Below, piece by piece: positions 9,633-28,484 of a stretch of 64,000 bases of DNA. The notes below the pieces were generated by a model. It saw only the letters and a program-made list of their open reading frames with translations, was not told where the DNA came from and searched no databases. The number at the start of each line of letters is the position of its first letter. Position 1 is the first letter of the stretch. Both the position numbers and the translations under genes were made by a program. Location: the NCBI GenBank assembly GCA_030704615.1, contig CM060733.1, forward strand, positions 68,138,001-68,202,000, in the 5' to 3' direction. The DNA comes from Takakia lepidozioides. Lineage: Eukaryota; Streptophyta; Takakiopsida; Takakiales; Takakiaceae.

Positions 9633-12360
9633 ACCTATTCGTAATCTCTGCTCACCTTACGACACTTCGCTCTCTCACAGCCATCATAACCAATAAGCGA
9701 AAACTCGAATCCACCCCATCTCTGGTACCCCAGGGTACCCGAGGTACCTAGAGGTACCTCATACCTCGGTTACTTGGCTCTTAGTTACGCCGGCCTCGGC
9801 CGGAGTCCTCTCTCTCTCTCATTAAAACATCCATTTCGGTGAGTGGGGTTCAGTGTTTGCAGGCTTGAGAATGGGATGTAGCAATTTGTGATGGCCCTCA
9901 CTGGCGTTGATGCCAATCTTGCCAGACTTGTTATATATGTCGTGTCCTTGCTTCTATATATGCCAGACTTACAGTTATATATGTCTTGTCCTAGTTGTAG
10001 ACTACCTCAAGTGGGCAGTTTCTGGCACGAGACAACCTGAGCTAGTTTTGGAAACTCACATAAATATATGCGCAAATGATCTTGGCCTAAACGTTTCATC
10101 AAATGGCTACACTTTCCAGACTCAAAGGCCACTTAGGAAAGAAAAGACTTCGAATTGGATTTTTCTTTGAGATTTTGATATCGTTGAGGAAAATGATTTG
10201 ATCTTTGGGAGGGGGAAGCCAGCTATTAGGTGCCTAACTCCTACTGAGAAGAACGCGGAATGGGTTCAGTCAAACTACTTTGTGAGCAGCTGTCAGCAAG
10301 TCTGACTAGAATCGAATGAACGAAGAGGCGGTCTGACTGCAAGACAAGATAATGTGATTTTGGGGTTGTTGGTGAAGACAAAAAGATAGTCCTGATCTAG
10401 TCAGATGGCTAGGCATGAGAAGGTCTAAAATGCTGTTCACCCAGAAGAGTCAGTGATGATGGATATTGGGGTGTTTGGGTGGTCAGTGGATCTCTGCCCG
10501 GAAGTGTGTATCAGACTGTAGAACTTACAGCAGTGTACATAGTAAGTTGGTCTCACTTTTTGCTTTTTTCAAGGTCTTTAAAATTTAGAGAATTAGAGAT
10601 TTGACATAATGTCTCAGTTTGTAAGATGTATTAATAACATTTGCTAGCATGATACGGTACAGAGCTGTTGCCCTACATCTCCTCGAGGAGATTGAAACTG
10701 TATAGATAATGAGCTGTTAAAAGTCAATGATATATATTGTAATGTACGCTCACGTCTTTGATCCAGAAGTTGCAACTGCTCGCGTAGTGCATAGCAGCGC
10801 AAAGAATGAATCAATTGATCAAGACTCTAAATATAAATTTACAATCATGAACTAGTGTTTTCTAATCTGGTTTGGACAATTTGGGTCACGCGAGAAATTT
10901 TGCCAACTCTAGCACTTGTCATGTGTCTTCCACATTTACCAAAAGTATTTGATCTATGCGTCCTAGCAACCTTCCGGTGGAACAACGCCCCATCCTCACG
11001 TTGGCTAACAGGCATTCGAAGCGTCCATTGAATGGAGTTGTGTGTACCCGACACAATTGCGGTACATCTTGAAGATCATGCCAATTTGGCCTGTATGACT
11101 GGAGAAAGTGATGGCGAATGGAGCAAGTATGCTACATCATTGCCCATTTCATCAAGTACCATTTCATTTCGACTTTGCCCACCCAATGTTTATTTCTATG
11201 TCGGACTTGTTGATCTTGTCTGTTGTTATTCACCCACTACTGTAGTCGGCAGGAATGTCAGGTTGTGTGAGGTCCACTTTGGGACTTAGAACGGAGGGCC
11301 TTACTTTCTCCGGAAATTTTTCTAGTCCATTGGGAGTCAATGCATTATCGAGGGTCTCAAGCCTGGCAGACTTTTCCTCTCCGCTCGCCGTTTCCAGCAT
11401 TGCTGTAAGGTTCTTCCAAAGAGAGCGCTTGTCCGAGCATGTTCATGACTGATTGCAATATGATCGTGAGCGAGGAAGCAAGGTGACGATGGCTTCCGGT
11501 CTGCGAGAAGACGGATGGGCAAGAGAGGAGGTAGAACGGGGAGCGATGGAATTTTCCATATGCTGCCCCCGTGGTTAAAGTTAGTGCGTGGCGGTGGGTA
11601 GGGGTGGCAGTGGGTAGGGTTATCTCGTCGGAAAAATACTAGGGGATGATTAGTGAAGATTAGCATTGATTAACTTTGATTAACTTTAATAGTGACTAAA
11701 TGACGTAATGCGGCAGCTACATAAACTTAGCCATGGCTAAATCGCCAAGTGCGTGGCCAGGCCCTAACACAGATGGGGTAGAGAAGTTGACCAGTCCAAG
11801 GGGCAAACCAAAGCGGAAGCACAGACCTTCCTGACTTTGGCCCATTTCTTGGCTAATCTCTTTATTTCACTTTTTCTTGGAAGACCGAAAACGGTGAGAC
11901 TGTTTGGGGATTGAAGCCATTCTCTTGCTTTGGATGGGAAGATTGCAATGCTTGGGCCCTTCGGAAACTTTGGTTCAGAGAAGAGAGATTTGTCTGTTTA
12001 CATTTCAAAAGATAATTTCCCTGTCTCTTCAAGGAATGCATAGCCGAAAAGAATTCCCTTTGTGATGAAAGAAATCGCCATTTTGGCGAAACGTGGGGTC
12101 TATACCACCCACAGGGTGGTCTCGAGGAAGAAGCCTGCCCTCTCTCCGCTGCTCTTCTTCTGCTCGATCACCATTGTTTCTAGCATTCGGATTCGATTGA
12201 TATCATTGGTGTTGTAATTGGAGGTCAGTCTGTGTAAGCTGTGGGGATCTTTGCTGAGTTGGGCGTCGTGCTGGTGTGGCAAGCATGCTCTGGGATTATA
12301 AGGTGGTGTTGTAGTAGTCGGGGCTGCGAGTGTCGCGAGTAGAGCATCACACGAGGCGCC
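9633..12360. other. Intergenic region upstream of VPS4
   Basis: No gene is supported. It holds a GGTACC-rich patch (9724-9770) with four GGTACC or near copies followed by GGCCTCGGCC, and a short CT tract at about 9810-9820. The last 250-300 bp before 12361 presumably include the VPS4 core promoter and 5' UTR. A clear TATA box could not be assigned. Confidence 0.5.
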
Positions 12361-18559
<6,199 letters not shown>

Positions 18560-20853
18560 GGATTGATAAAAGAAGCTAACCTGTTGTTTGTGGAAACATC
18601 CAGTTGGTGGGCCCACATCTAGCGCCACTCTCTTGCCCTTTGACTCTCTTGCCCTTTGATTTCATGTAGTACGGTACTCACCACAATTGCAATTGTCAGG
18701 TTGTCATCCATCTATTGCAATGGTGACCACCCACATTTGTGTCAATTGAAGATGTGTGGGTAGATGTTATGTTTACGTAGCCTGGTAAGTGGCAGTGCCC
18801 CCGGGTTGTCATTTCATAAGGGAATTGTACAACATGATATTGCATTCAAATTGCATGCCAATATTGATGGAGTTAGTTTATTTGGGGGTTCCTTCTTCAC
18901 AGACCGAAAGATTGACTCGGTAGAATTCACCTGCCATAGCCTTGTTACAATAGACTTGCCTATGTTGGAAATGGAAAGTGGGCACCACAATTTGGGAGTG
19001 CTCGATATAGTAGTGCATCTGGCTGGTAGAGATGTGAAATTCCAGATTTGAACCTGGTTTTCCTATGGCTTAACTTCAACTCATTTTCCCAAGAATTCAG
19101 ATCCACTGGGGTGTTCTATGCAGGGATGGCCAATTTAGATGCTTTTGAAAGAGAACAAAGCCTTATTGTTAATGATGCATTTTTTTGCTGTGTCATGCTC
19201 GCCGCAAATCTCATTACAGCTAATCTGTGTGTGTGGGAGATGAGGGGACAGTAGCCCACCTGGTAGAACTGGCTCCTGGTTTGAAGATAGCAGTTTGGCA
19301 ACATTTGCCCCACTTTGCCGCCTTTGCATGAAACAAGCACTTCTTACAAAGCAGAGAGAGGGTGTTCAGTTGTTTCACCAGTTTCCTGCCTGAAGGCAGC
19401 AGTGAATAGATCTCCAAACATCTGCACTAAACAACTTGGGGAAATGAGGGGTTCGAGGCAGTAACTTCCATGGCTATCATCAAATATCTACTCCACAACT
19501 TCCTTGGGGCCCATTATATAGGATAGTTTTAGTTCCAGGATGCACTGAGCTGCAGTGAATATCTTGTACAATTCCCCAGTCCTGTCTGTGCAAGTTGTGA
19601 ATCTGGTGAGTCAAGTGGATAAGAAGCCTTAAACAAGCGAGAGGGAATAATCTCCTATCCTCACAAGGCGCTTGACAAATGACAGGGGCGAAGCAAAGAA
19701 GAACATGTAAGCACAGAAGAGGAGGATCTTCACACTACAATTGACAGGATTCCTTAACACGAATGAAGCTCTCACACCTTTACACATACGTTTCACCAGA
19801 GTACATTAGGCCGTCTGATACAAGTCATGCCGCCGCTTTATACACTAACCCTAGGTGCCTGTTGCATGCCGCGTGGCGAGCCGCAATAGGTTGAGCCCAC
19901 GGCGCCTCTTTCCAGCCATAGATTGATTGGACGGCCAAGATGAAGCCAGCATATAAACTAACCCCTAACTTAACTATGAGTGTAACGGTTTAACAGTACA
20001 CTAAGCGAAAAAATACACTAGATGAATGAGTATAGATGGATGGATGAAATAAGAAAATAAGTCACCAGGAGGAAATGGGCCTTCACATCTGTGAAGCCTA
20101 CCCCCCTCGGAAAATCCCGAGCTCCACGAGGTAAAATATAAGAAATAATAAGTAAAATATTTTGATAAAATCACCCTCCTCTGCTGGGTGAAAAGCCTAC
20201 CAAGGGAAAACTTGGCACTTGCAGATTGGGCCGAGGACAAAACCCTTGGCTAGGAAAACCGTGCATGGAGTACATGTGGTGATATATCATAAGACCAAAA
20301 TGTTCCAAGTCCTAAAATGTCAAAGCCATACAGCCATAGTAGGGCAGTTGCAGGGTACGGTGGACCAAAAGAGGCAGATTTTTCCTCCATGAAAGTCTAT
20401 ATAGGTACCTCAAATTGAGGGAATTTATCCAAATATTTAATTTTAGATTATAGATATGATATATTTAACACTTTTCGTAAAAAGTCCCACCCCAAATAGA
20501 ACTGGATTTTAAGTAAGTGTAGACTTTCCAAAGTCCAGGAATAACATATTTATTTATTTAAATTGAATAAAAATTCAATATAAAAACAAATTTAAATTAT
20601 TTTATTAAGTTTATTGTAGTAGATGTTTAGTAAATATTGCTGTTCCCAGAGAATCCATACCCTGATCACATCCCTAATATGAGTTGAAATCCTAGTTTTC
20701 TACAGTTTCACGGGTAGCACGGGAAACCTCCTGTCAATCACAGTTGCTTCATTTTTTTAATATTAGCCTACCAAAAACTGCCAAACATTGTCACTCCAGA
20801 AGTACAGGAGAATTGTGACTGTTGTCCCAAGTTCGACATCTCCACTGAGGCAA
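18560..20853. other. VPS4 3' flank, no gene recognised
   Basis: The first few hundred bases must include the VPS4 3' UTR. The rest has only short open frames without recognisable domains. 20460-20640 is strongly A/T-rich. Nothing repeated was noticed. Confidence 0.5.
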
Positions 20854-23800
20854 GGGAGATCTCCCGATCTATGATTAAAACATAGTAAAGACATCCCGTC
20901 GAGATACGTCCCAAAATGTCCAGAGTAATTTATTAGAGCATCACCAAACCAAATTTGTACAGCCATTGAGGTCCCTAGCTATGGGCACTAATCAACCATC
21001 ACCATCCCATAGGACCCAAAAGCATAGTCTTCGACGCAAACCAATACTGAACATAGTTTCTATAGAAGCCAATTCATTCGAACAATTCGGCTCCAATGCA
21101 TCAGCCCTTCGACAAGACTCTTTATCTCTGTCTATCATCGTCCTCGAGTCTCAGCCCTTCGACAGGACTGACTTACCCTGTCTATCATCGTCCTCCAGTC
21201 TCAGACCGGTTCCTCAAGAGCGTCATCCATAAAATAAGAACCACCTTGCGGATTCCAAGGTCACAGGCAAGGCCGTGAACCGATTATTCTTCATTCATGT
21301 AAGTCATAGCTCCACACACAAACCACATGCGGACCAGGACAGACAGGAGGTCTCCCCTCCCAATTAGCGATACACATTAGGCATAGTCAAATTAAAATGA
21401 GAGGTAAACATGCACAGGATACAACAACCCACCAAAGCCATAAGAGAATGAGGGGTCTGACAGGAACAAGCACAAATAGAAAGGCAAAGAGGACGGGAGG
21501 TCTCCCGTCCTTACTCACGCTCTCTAGTCTAAAAGAGTCTGACGGGTGTGATGACGAAACCAAAACATGCACATAGTCAGGTAGGGGAGATCTCCCGTGG
21601 TGTTACCTCTCATATCAACATGAGTAATGAATTTCAAAACCGAACAAAGAGTACACAAAGAACACAGAGCACAACCATGGTATCCATCGTTCTGGACATG
21701 AAATGAATGAAAAACAATGAACCATTTGGATTCATAATTTGCGCTTAGAGAATAGCGTCATTGTCAATGTACATTATTTACAATATCCCAACTGGTGGAA
21801 GATTGTCACCCGACTAGTAAGACCGGGTAGCGGATTCTACTCTGATCCCAAATCTCCCCAGATGGACATTCCGTTGCCCTGCATCTGTCTGAGGGCGTTG
21901 TGCTCGCAAGTAGATCTCCTCCTCAGAAATACTCATATCCCTCCAGAGACCCTCCTGGCTTGTTGGTGTGGTATGTCCATCCTTCTTATTGTCGGATGTT
22001 GACTTCATATGACGCTTGGCCTTGACTGGAACAAATAAACCAATCCATGAGACAAATCAGTATACTTTCCAGATTCATGGTGCACAGCAGGGACGGGAGA
22101 CTTCCCGTGCTTACTGACCCATTCTAACATCTACTACTCCAAGACACATCGGTTGACATAAAAAGAAGAAGTTGAAAGCAAAGAGGTGGGAACATACCTT
22201 AAAACACACAAGGGTCAGTAATCCCTAGGGGATTTGCATATCTCGCTAGCCAAATCCAATCAGGGTGAGAGCTATCGACAGGCATATGAACATTTGTACA
22301 CTTCCAGTAATTCTCCTCCATGTACTCTTGAACTGTCGGAGATGACATCATGCCAGAAAGGAATGGCCATAAAGCATCAACAAGATCCTCAACAAAAGAA
22401 TCTCGTCCCTCCTTGACGATCGGCGTTAGAGCGCCATCAAAGGATCTCAGTGTTCAAAGGGTTCCTCAGGGCTTTGGTAGGCTCATCAATCAAAAGCGTT
22501 TGGCCTTTTAGGCCGTAGGGTTACAACTTCTCCCGAAGTGTTCCCAAAGACCAACCATGTCTTTAATGTAGAACGGCTGTGTTGAGGCAATGTAGGCAGG
22601 AAGCTTGGTGCAAGTATCCCGACACCAGATAAAGCAAAATTTCCTGACCATATTCTTCGGGAGAAGATATGCAAGAAGAGCCTCAACCATATGCTGAACT
22701 CCACAGGACCATATACCCACATGGTAATGGTTGAATGCAAGTTCAAGAAATTCCAGAAGACCCGGACGAGGAACGATATTGTCCCAATCGTAGGGAATTT
22801 TGACACGAGGGAAATGTTCAAGGAACCTCTGTGATCCAACAGGCTTGGGTTTATAGCACAATAAACCAACAACACTCAGAATGATTAACTTTCTTTGACC
22901 TCCAGAGGAGGCCGTCACTCGTGTCTTACGGCGCAAGAGATTTGCTGCCGCGCTCGCTCAAAAATGGTCATGATCCATCTGTCAAGATTCGACGGTTAGC
23001 TTTGGATATGACCATCGGCAACTACATTACTGATGTGTAGTAAAGTAGGAGATGAATCTAGAATTTATGGCGACTTAAACAAAACCAAGTCTGTGCTTCG
23101 GGAAATAAGTCAAAATGTTATAAGTGGGAAGGAAGGGACGGGAGGTCTCCCGTCCAAATACCTCTTTGACAATTTCGGCGGCGGACACATCCCCGAATGA
23201 TCTTTGGGCTTGGTTTCGTCTTCCACCTTCTCTCTGCTGACAGACAAGGATGATTAGTTAGGTCTCAACTGAATGAAATCAAGAATGATATACAATTGAC
23301 TTCCAGGTGCAAATACAAACTGGAATGACTAAGTGGAATGGTAGCGCACACCTCGGTGGAATTCTCCATTGCTGCCTCATTGCTTTGGTGCTTCCTCGGG
23401 CTCTGCTTCCTATGTCTCTTCTTTGCCGCTGAACCATAACGACGTCTCGTTAGAGGCAGCAAGACGATGTCAATCGGTGTAAAGTGAGAAAGTGTAATGA
23501 GAGAGCACACCTCCGCAAGATTCTTCGACGCCGCGCCACGCGCTCCTACAATTGATTTGAAACAAATACATGAGGATCGAAGATAGGGAACAAAAGCAGC
23601 CTAAATTCAATTGTAAGGAGAGCAAGGTGATCAATAGGTACAAACCTTTCTCTTTGACTGGGGTCCTCTCAAAAGCCTCCGGAGGATTTCCTGCTAGTGC
23701 CTCTGCAGTAGCGGTGATATCATTCTCTCCAGAGTCTTCAACCTGATCCTCAATAACGTTCAACTGCCCTGATGCTGAGGTATTCCCAAAAGAAGAGGAC

Positions 23801-26580
23801 GGGAGACCTCCCGTGCCCACCCTTGATGGAGAGGAATTAACAATGGAAACCTCCACAGCATCTGATGCAACATCCTCCGGAGACAATCCAACGGTCGAAG
23901 GGTACAATAGCCGTCAACAATTGCCCTCAACCCATCAACGACACCATCCGTGAGCACGCCTTCGGCGGCGGGAATGCTAACACCAGTAGGGAGCTCCGTT
24001 TCCAATGTCTACGTCTGTGGGATATGATCGATGGAGGACAGCTGTGACTGCCTTAAAGTGTCAGGGTTTCGAACGAGATCTTGTGTGTTTTCAGCAGATG
24101 TGATGTCCTCGGTTATGGGGAATTGTGCCGGCAACGGATTGGCAGGAGTGTCAATGAGCTCTGTATTGCTAACACCATGAAGTAGTTGTGGAGTGGGAAG
24201 CTCTGTTTCCATTGTCCTTGTCTGGGTCTGGGACTGGGTGAGGTTCTCCACTGTAGACAGCTGTAATTGCCTCAGATTTGCATCGTCTCTTTCGGCGACT
24301 GGTGTGGTTCCTACAGATGTGATGTCCTCGGTTACTGGGAGGTCTTGTGGACGTAAAAAAGTTTGAGTGACTGTGGGGACCGGTGTTCCACCAGGAGAGG
24401 ACGACAAGCATGGTTACAGTGCCGGCCGCGGAGCCCTGGAGAACGGGAGACCTCCCGTGATAAGGTCTGCGGAAAGAACGTAGTCGACTTGACTGGGTGT
24501 CATCTCAGAAAAGTCCGATATCGCAAGAAGCCTATCCCCACCTGTATATTGGACTTGGGAAGTAAAGTCAATGGAGGCATTCGTTGGCCCTCCAGAATGA
24601 AATGCTGACTCAACCTTGTTGACCACTTTGTCCTCATCAATATTGATAATCTCCCTGTGCATGCCCGCGTTGACTCGCACTCTTGCATCGATCTGAGGAT
24701 TATACAGCTGGCAAGTTGAGATATTCGGGGGCCTAGAGGATATTGGTTCCGGGGAGAACTGAAGCGTACCGCCCATCGTCCGCCGGCCTCTGGTTTGCCC
24801 GTCTGGCAAAATATTTTCTGACTCCATGTTGCATACATGCACTCCAGTCAAATGCTGGATAAATGGGTTCTGAAATGGGCTCTGTTGCACGCCGTTGGAT
24901 TCAGTCTCACTATCATCTCCATCTTCCTCCAAGTGCACAGGTCTATTTACGGCTGTATCTCGTTGCGTTAGTAAATCCTTTCGAGAGTTAGTGTCGCAGG
25001 ACATTTGTGACCTCTCTTGGCGACCTTGACTTCTTTCAGAACGAGCGTGTGTAACTGGTGAAGACTCCACAATACCCTCACTCCCAGCAGATCCCTCGCC
25101 CCTGCCCTCAGACTCCGAGGAGGATTGCGCCTGTTCAGCGGAAACCTTTGAACGCAGCAGTCTAATAAGGTTGAAGGATTTATCAGGAAAGGCTCTTGCT
25201 GAGACCATACGACCAGGGTGCGTTACTTCCAACACCCTACAGTTTGATTCCTGATGGATAAAAATTAACCGGTTAGTAACTTTCAATAACTGGGCAGTCC
25301 CAACAGAAAGATGTTAATGGTCAAAGGAGGACGGGAGGCCTCCCGTCGAAGGACGACGGGAGATCACCCGTCAAACGATGTAATTTATTTAGAATAAATC
25401 GGAACTTCCGACATCTCACACTTTCAACCCATCATAATTTCAAGCATTAACCAAGCAAACACATTTCAGGCTTGTGCATGGCCAGAATTACATGAAGGCC
25501 ACACAAGATTTTAGATTACATTGCCAGTGTGTAATATAAAGACTTGTGTGACCCTTTGTAACTATTTGGCTGCACCTAGAAATGTCCCGCAATGAATGTT
25601 ACTAATCACTTGGGTTGTTTCTAATCAAATAGGATATTCAATGGACCTCTGCCTACTCACACTTTCCGCCCATCATCGTAAGCAAGAACTATTCAGGCTT
25701 GTGCATGCCAAGAATTACATGAAGGCCACATACGATTTTAGATTACATCGCCAGAGTGTAACATAAAGACTTGTGTGACCCTCTGTAACTATTTGGCTGC
25801 AACCCAAAATGTCCCATAATGAATGTTACTAATCAAATGGGTATCAGTAGGAATTGGCAATGTATGAAGGGAGGTGTCCCGTCAAAGGACTTAAACAAAA
25901 ATTCAATATAATTCGGAACAACATCCTTATAAACTATTCCATCTCACGTATGTACGTACATACATACTTCCATCTCACACATTAAACCCATCATTTGAAG
26001 CAATAACAGAGGACTCAATTTCAGAGACTTAGAATGTCCATACCCACAAATTGATCCACAAGATCTTAGATAACATCACCATTGTGTTAAATAAAGTCTT
26101 GTGTATCACATTGTAGGAATGTGCATGCACTCATAATGAATCTGGATAATCATGTGGGTACTTCCTCGCCGGATAAGACTCAAATAAGTATAGTGAAAGG
26201 GAGGACGGGAGGTCTCCCGTCAATGAAATTCTGCCAGCACTCACATTTGACCCATCATCAATGAATCAATATGGGAATTACTCCAAGTTTCTGGCTTGCC
26301 ATACTTATCAAGTAAACCACAAGATCTTATATAACATTGCCAATGATACACAAAGTCTTGTGGTTTACATGGTAAGTTTGATCATGCACTCTTGAAATCC
26401 CCTTAATCACTGTGGTTAATCACCTGGGTTATTAATAATATTTTGTGTCAGACTGATCAACTCAAACAGGCAGAAAAGAATGGTCTTTAACAGCACGGGA
26501 GACCTCCCATACCAGAGAGGCGGGATATCTTCCGAGAAAGCAACAACGGGAGGTCTCCCGACATAGTAAAGCCGGGAGAT
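20854..26580. repeat. CGGGAGRYCTCCCG palindromes, left block
   Basis: About 15 copies of a 14-20 bp palindrome lie at 20854, 21344, 21491, 21584, 22091, 23135, 23797, 24441, 25329, 25354, 25869, 26203, 26494, 26546 and as a half copy at 26572. Good copies read GGACGGGAGGTCTCCCGTCC, with 9-bp perfect arms and a 2-bp centre that varies (GT, AC, AT, GC). Flanking DNA is not shared, so these are dispersed copies and not a tandem array. Several fall inside apparent exons of the minus-strand gene here, where they read as D-G-R-P-P-V or T-G-G-L-P. No copies were seen in the first 20.8 kb of the window. Confidence 0.9.
21814..25286 (-). pseudogene. FCP1/NIF-like phosphatase-family gene, degenerate
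   Basis: Several minus-strand segments look like exons of one gene. The first, to 24414, is a 290-codon polar, Ser/Glu-rich region. It is followed by 24009-24407, with a repeated motif (T-E-D-I-T-S ... L-R-Q-x-Q-L-S ... M-E-T-E-L-P-T), then 23660-23907, a short basic piece and a likely nuclear localisation signal (A-A-K-K-R-H-R-K-Q, near 23400). The segment at 22436-22936 matches the FCP1 homology (NIF) domain: R-P-G-L-L-E-F-L, H-V-G-I-W-S, F-C-F-I-W-C-R-D and I-K-D-M-V-G-L-W. FCP1-type enzymes dephosphorylate proteins such as the RNA polymerase II tail, using a DxDx(T/V/N) nucleophile motif. Here the equivalent position reads L-S-V-V-G-L-L, so the nucleophile Asp is absent. Frame breaks occur near 22508 and 22465, with more coding-like sequence down to about 22213 and a possible last exon at 21814-22026. 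CGGGAG palindromes lie within at least three of these segments. Confidence 0.5.
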
Positions 26581-26852
26581 ACCCAAGATGTTAGATAACA
26601 TCGCAAGTGTGTTAACTAAAGTCTTGTGTATCACTTTGCAACAATACGGAGGCAACCAGAGAAGTCCTGCAATCAATGTAGCTAATCACGTGGGTATCAG
26701 TAGTGTTTTTGAAACAATAGTCTAGCGCGAGGTTCATCTCAAATGATTGTTCAAATGAATGGTCAAAAGGTCGTTCACTGGACTTCTGCCACAAACACTT
26801 TCAACCCATCATCATTCTTAGCAGTGACAATTCAACTTGTGCATGGCCATAC
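25420..26852. repeat. Tandem hairpin repeats, left part
   Basis: Five diverged units of about 230-320 bp each contain CCCATCAT, CTTGTGCATG, and a hairpin whose arms are variants of CACAAGA and TCTTGTG (25501-25550, about 25734, 26056-26104, 26313-26367, 26582-26629). The copy at 26313 pairs best, with AACCACAAGA against TCTTGTGGTTT. Each unit then has TAATGAATGT or a variant and AATCAYNTGGGT. CGGGAG palindromes alternate with the units. The array is cut by the LTR retrotransposon at 26852 and resumes at 48212. Confidence 0.75.
26848..26852. repeat. Target-site duplication, left copy
   Basis: CATAC directly precedes the 5' LTR and is repeated at 48212-48216 directly after the 3' LTR. The host sequence is continuous when one copy is removed (GGCCATAC joined to TTACATGAA), as expected for integrase-mediated insertion. 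Confidence 0.9.
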
Positions 26853-27875
26853 TGTTAGAGGGCTGCTTGGGACTTAGACGCTTTTACGGGATCTGTGGGG
26901 TACCCTTAATTTTTACACAGACTGAGACCAACAGGAGCCTTAGGGGTGACAGCAATAGGCTTTAGGGGGGGAGATACACAGCCCAACACAGTCCATCACA
27001 GCCCGACACAGCCGTCACAGCCCGTCACAGTCCAACACAGCCAGTCACAGCCGACACAGCCGACACAGCCGACACAGTCAGACACAGCCGTCACAGCTTC
27101 GCACAGTCGACACAGCCCAACACAGCCAGTCACAGCCCGACACAACCGCCACAGCTTCGCACAGCCCTACACAGCCCGACACAGCCAGTCACAGCCCGCC
27201 ACAGTTTGATACAGCCAGTCACAGCTCAGCACAGCTGGGGAACAGTTATCATTGGCAGGGAACGACGGTGGGGAAACGACATCTGAAAAAGGAACGTGTA
27301 CTACAGGGATGACGGTTAGTTAGGAAAGCGATTAGAACAGCTTGTAGGTAGAAAAAGCGAAGAGCGGGGAGGTCTAGGGATGACTACTTCTGGGAGGACT
27401 TCTGGCATCACTGGGGGAAATGAAGCGGAGAGCGCATCTCTGAGTAGAAAGAGGGAGAGCACGGAGTAGGAGGAGAACGATCTGTTGATGCTTGATGAAT
27501 GCAAGCAGTAGAGTTGTAATGTAGAGCAGATTAGAGACTCCATGGCTTCAGCCTGATACTTGATAGATATTAATCTGATACATACTTCATACTCACACTG
27601 TGTAGAGAGATCTGAGTGAAGCTGTGGAATGAATGGATGAGTTGATGGAATCCGATAGATTGCTGAAGCAATCTGATACTTAAATACCAACAATAAGGTA
27701 ACTAGCTAACATGAATACGGGAAGGAATACAAATAGGAAACACCCCCATGATACACTAGCTGTAGGTCATGACTGATTGTTCTGAGCGGGCTGAGTGCTT
27801 AGAGATTTCCAACTCTTCTATCTTGGAGTTCCCACCTCGGATAGCAAAGGGTGGGTGAGTAAAAGCCGCTCGACA
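26853..27875 (+). repeat. 5' LTR
   Basis: 1023 bp, starting TGTTAGAGGGCTGCTTGGGA and ending CGCTCGACA. It contains a CACAGCC-type satellite at about 26976-27237. The rest matches the 3' LTR with only scattered substitutions and single-base differences. Confidence 0.93.
26976..27237. repeat. CACAGCC-type satellite in 5' LTR
   Basis: Irregular tandem units of 8-10 bp such as CACAGCCCGA, CACAGCCGT and CACAGCCAGT, about 28 in number. The 3' LTR has a shorter version, which explains most of the LTR length difference. Confidence 0.9.
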
Positions 27876-27897
27876 TTTGGCGACCATACTGGGGAAC
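27876..27897 (+). other. Primer-binding site
   Basis: TTTGGCGACC followed by ATACTGGGGAAC directly follows the 5' LTR. The TTTGGCG...CTGGGGA pattern matches primer-binding sites common in plant gypsy elements. The exact tRNA was not determined. Confidence 0.6.
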
Positions 27898-27959
27898 TGG
27901 GTCATGAACAACCAGATGTGACAGGCATCTAGTGGGATCATGGTGGATGGAGAATTAAA

Positions 27960-28463
27960 GAATTTGATGTGAATCAAATTCCCTGTGAAACTGAGAAGGA
28001 AAGATTGTCCAAACGATTCTTTCAGAGGTTCTTGGAATTGCCAGACGGTTGTAAAGAAAACATTCTTAAGAGAGTGCATGATGCTGACCCTGAGTGGGGT
28101 CTGGAGAAAGGAGTGATAAAGATTTATCAGGTGGCCTGTAGAGGAAGAGCACGTTGGTTACCAACACTGGTTTATGTGATAGCATTGCTATCCATTAAGC
28201 GAGTAGAGTTTGAAGGCTGGGAGGAAAGAAAGGTGAATGTTTATACTCATATGCATGAAGAGCTTGTACTGGTAAAGAATTGGATTCCAAAGGATATTTT
28301 GTGGATCAAACTCACACCAAGAACAGCTTTCCAGACTTGTTTGCCATATGGTTATATGGTAACGGAGACTTCTAGTATAGCCAAGGGTGCATTGAAGCTT
28401 GAAAGAAACCCAGGCATATACGAGAGATATTACAGAAGAGAGTTTTGGTTATTGCCACATTAA
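27960..28463 (+). CDS. Leader ORF of the LTR element
   Basis: An open frame of about 168 codons between the primer-binding site and gag, closed by TAA at 28461-28463. No in-frame ATG starts it. An ATG at 27940 in the adjacent frame is probably the original start, with one base difference near 27956. The product is basic and hydrophobic, with segments such as R-F-F-Q-R-F-L-E-L-P-D-G-C and A-R-W-L-P-T-L-V-Y-V-I-A-L-L. It may be the N-terminal part of Gag or a separate leader protein. No domain recognised. Confidence 0.4.
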   Translation, partial: EFDVNQIPCETEKERLSKRFFQRFLELPDGCKENILKRVHDADPEWGLEKGVIKIYQVACRGRARWLPTLVYVIALLSIKRVEFEGWEERKVNVYTHMHEELVLVKNWIPKDILWIKLTPRTAFQTCLPYGYMVTETSSIAKGALKLERNPGIYERYYRREFWLLPH

Positions 28464-28484
28464 AAGAAATGAAAGACATGGGAC

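Noticed and set aside
12076-12088. CGCCATTTTGGCG palindrome upstream of VPS4 as an E2F-like site
   Set aside because: One weak match to a short degenerate motif, with no second site or promoter anchor.
26946-27209. Open frame with repeated H-S-P-T-Q-P-S residues
   Set aside because: It simply translates the CACAGCC satellite in the LTR.
27361-27375. GGGGAGGTCTAGGG in the LTR as a CGGGAG palindrome copy
   Set aside because: Only one arm matches and the same words occur at the equivalent place in the other LTR as ordinary LTR sequence.
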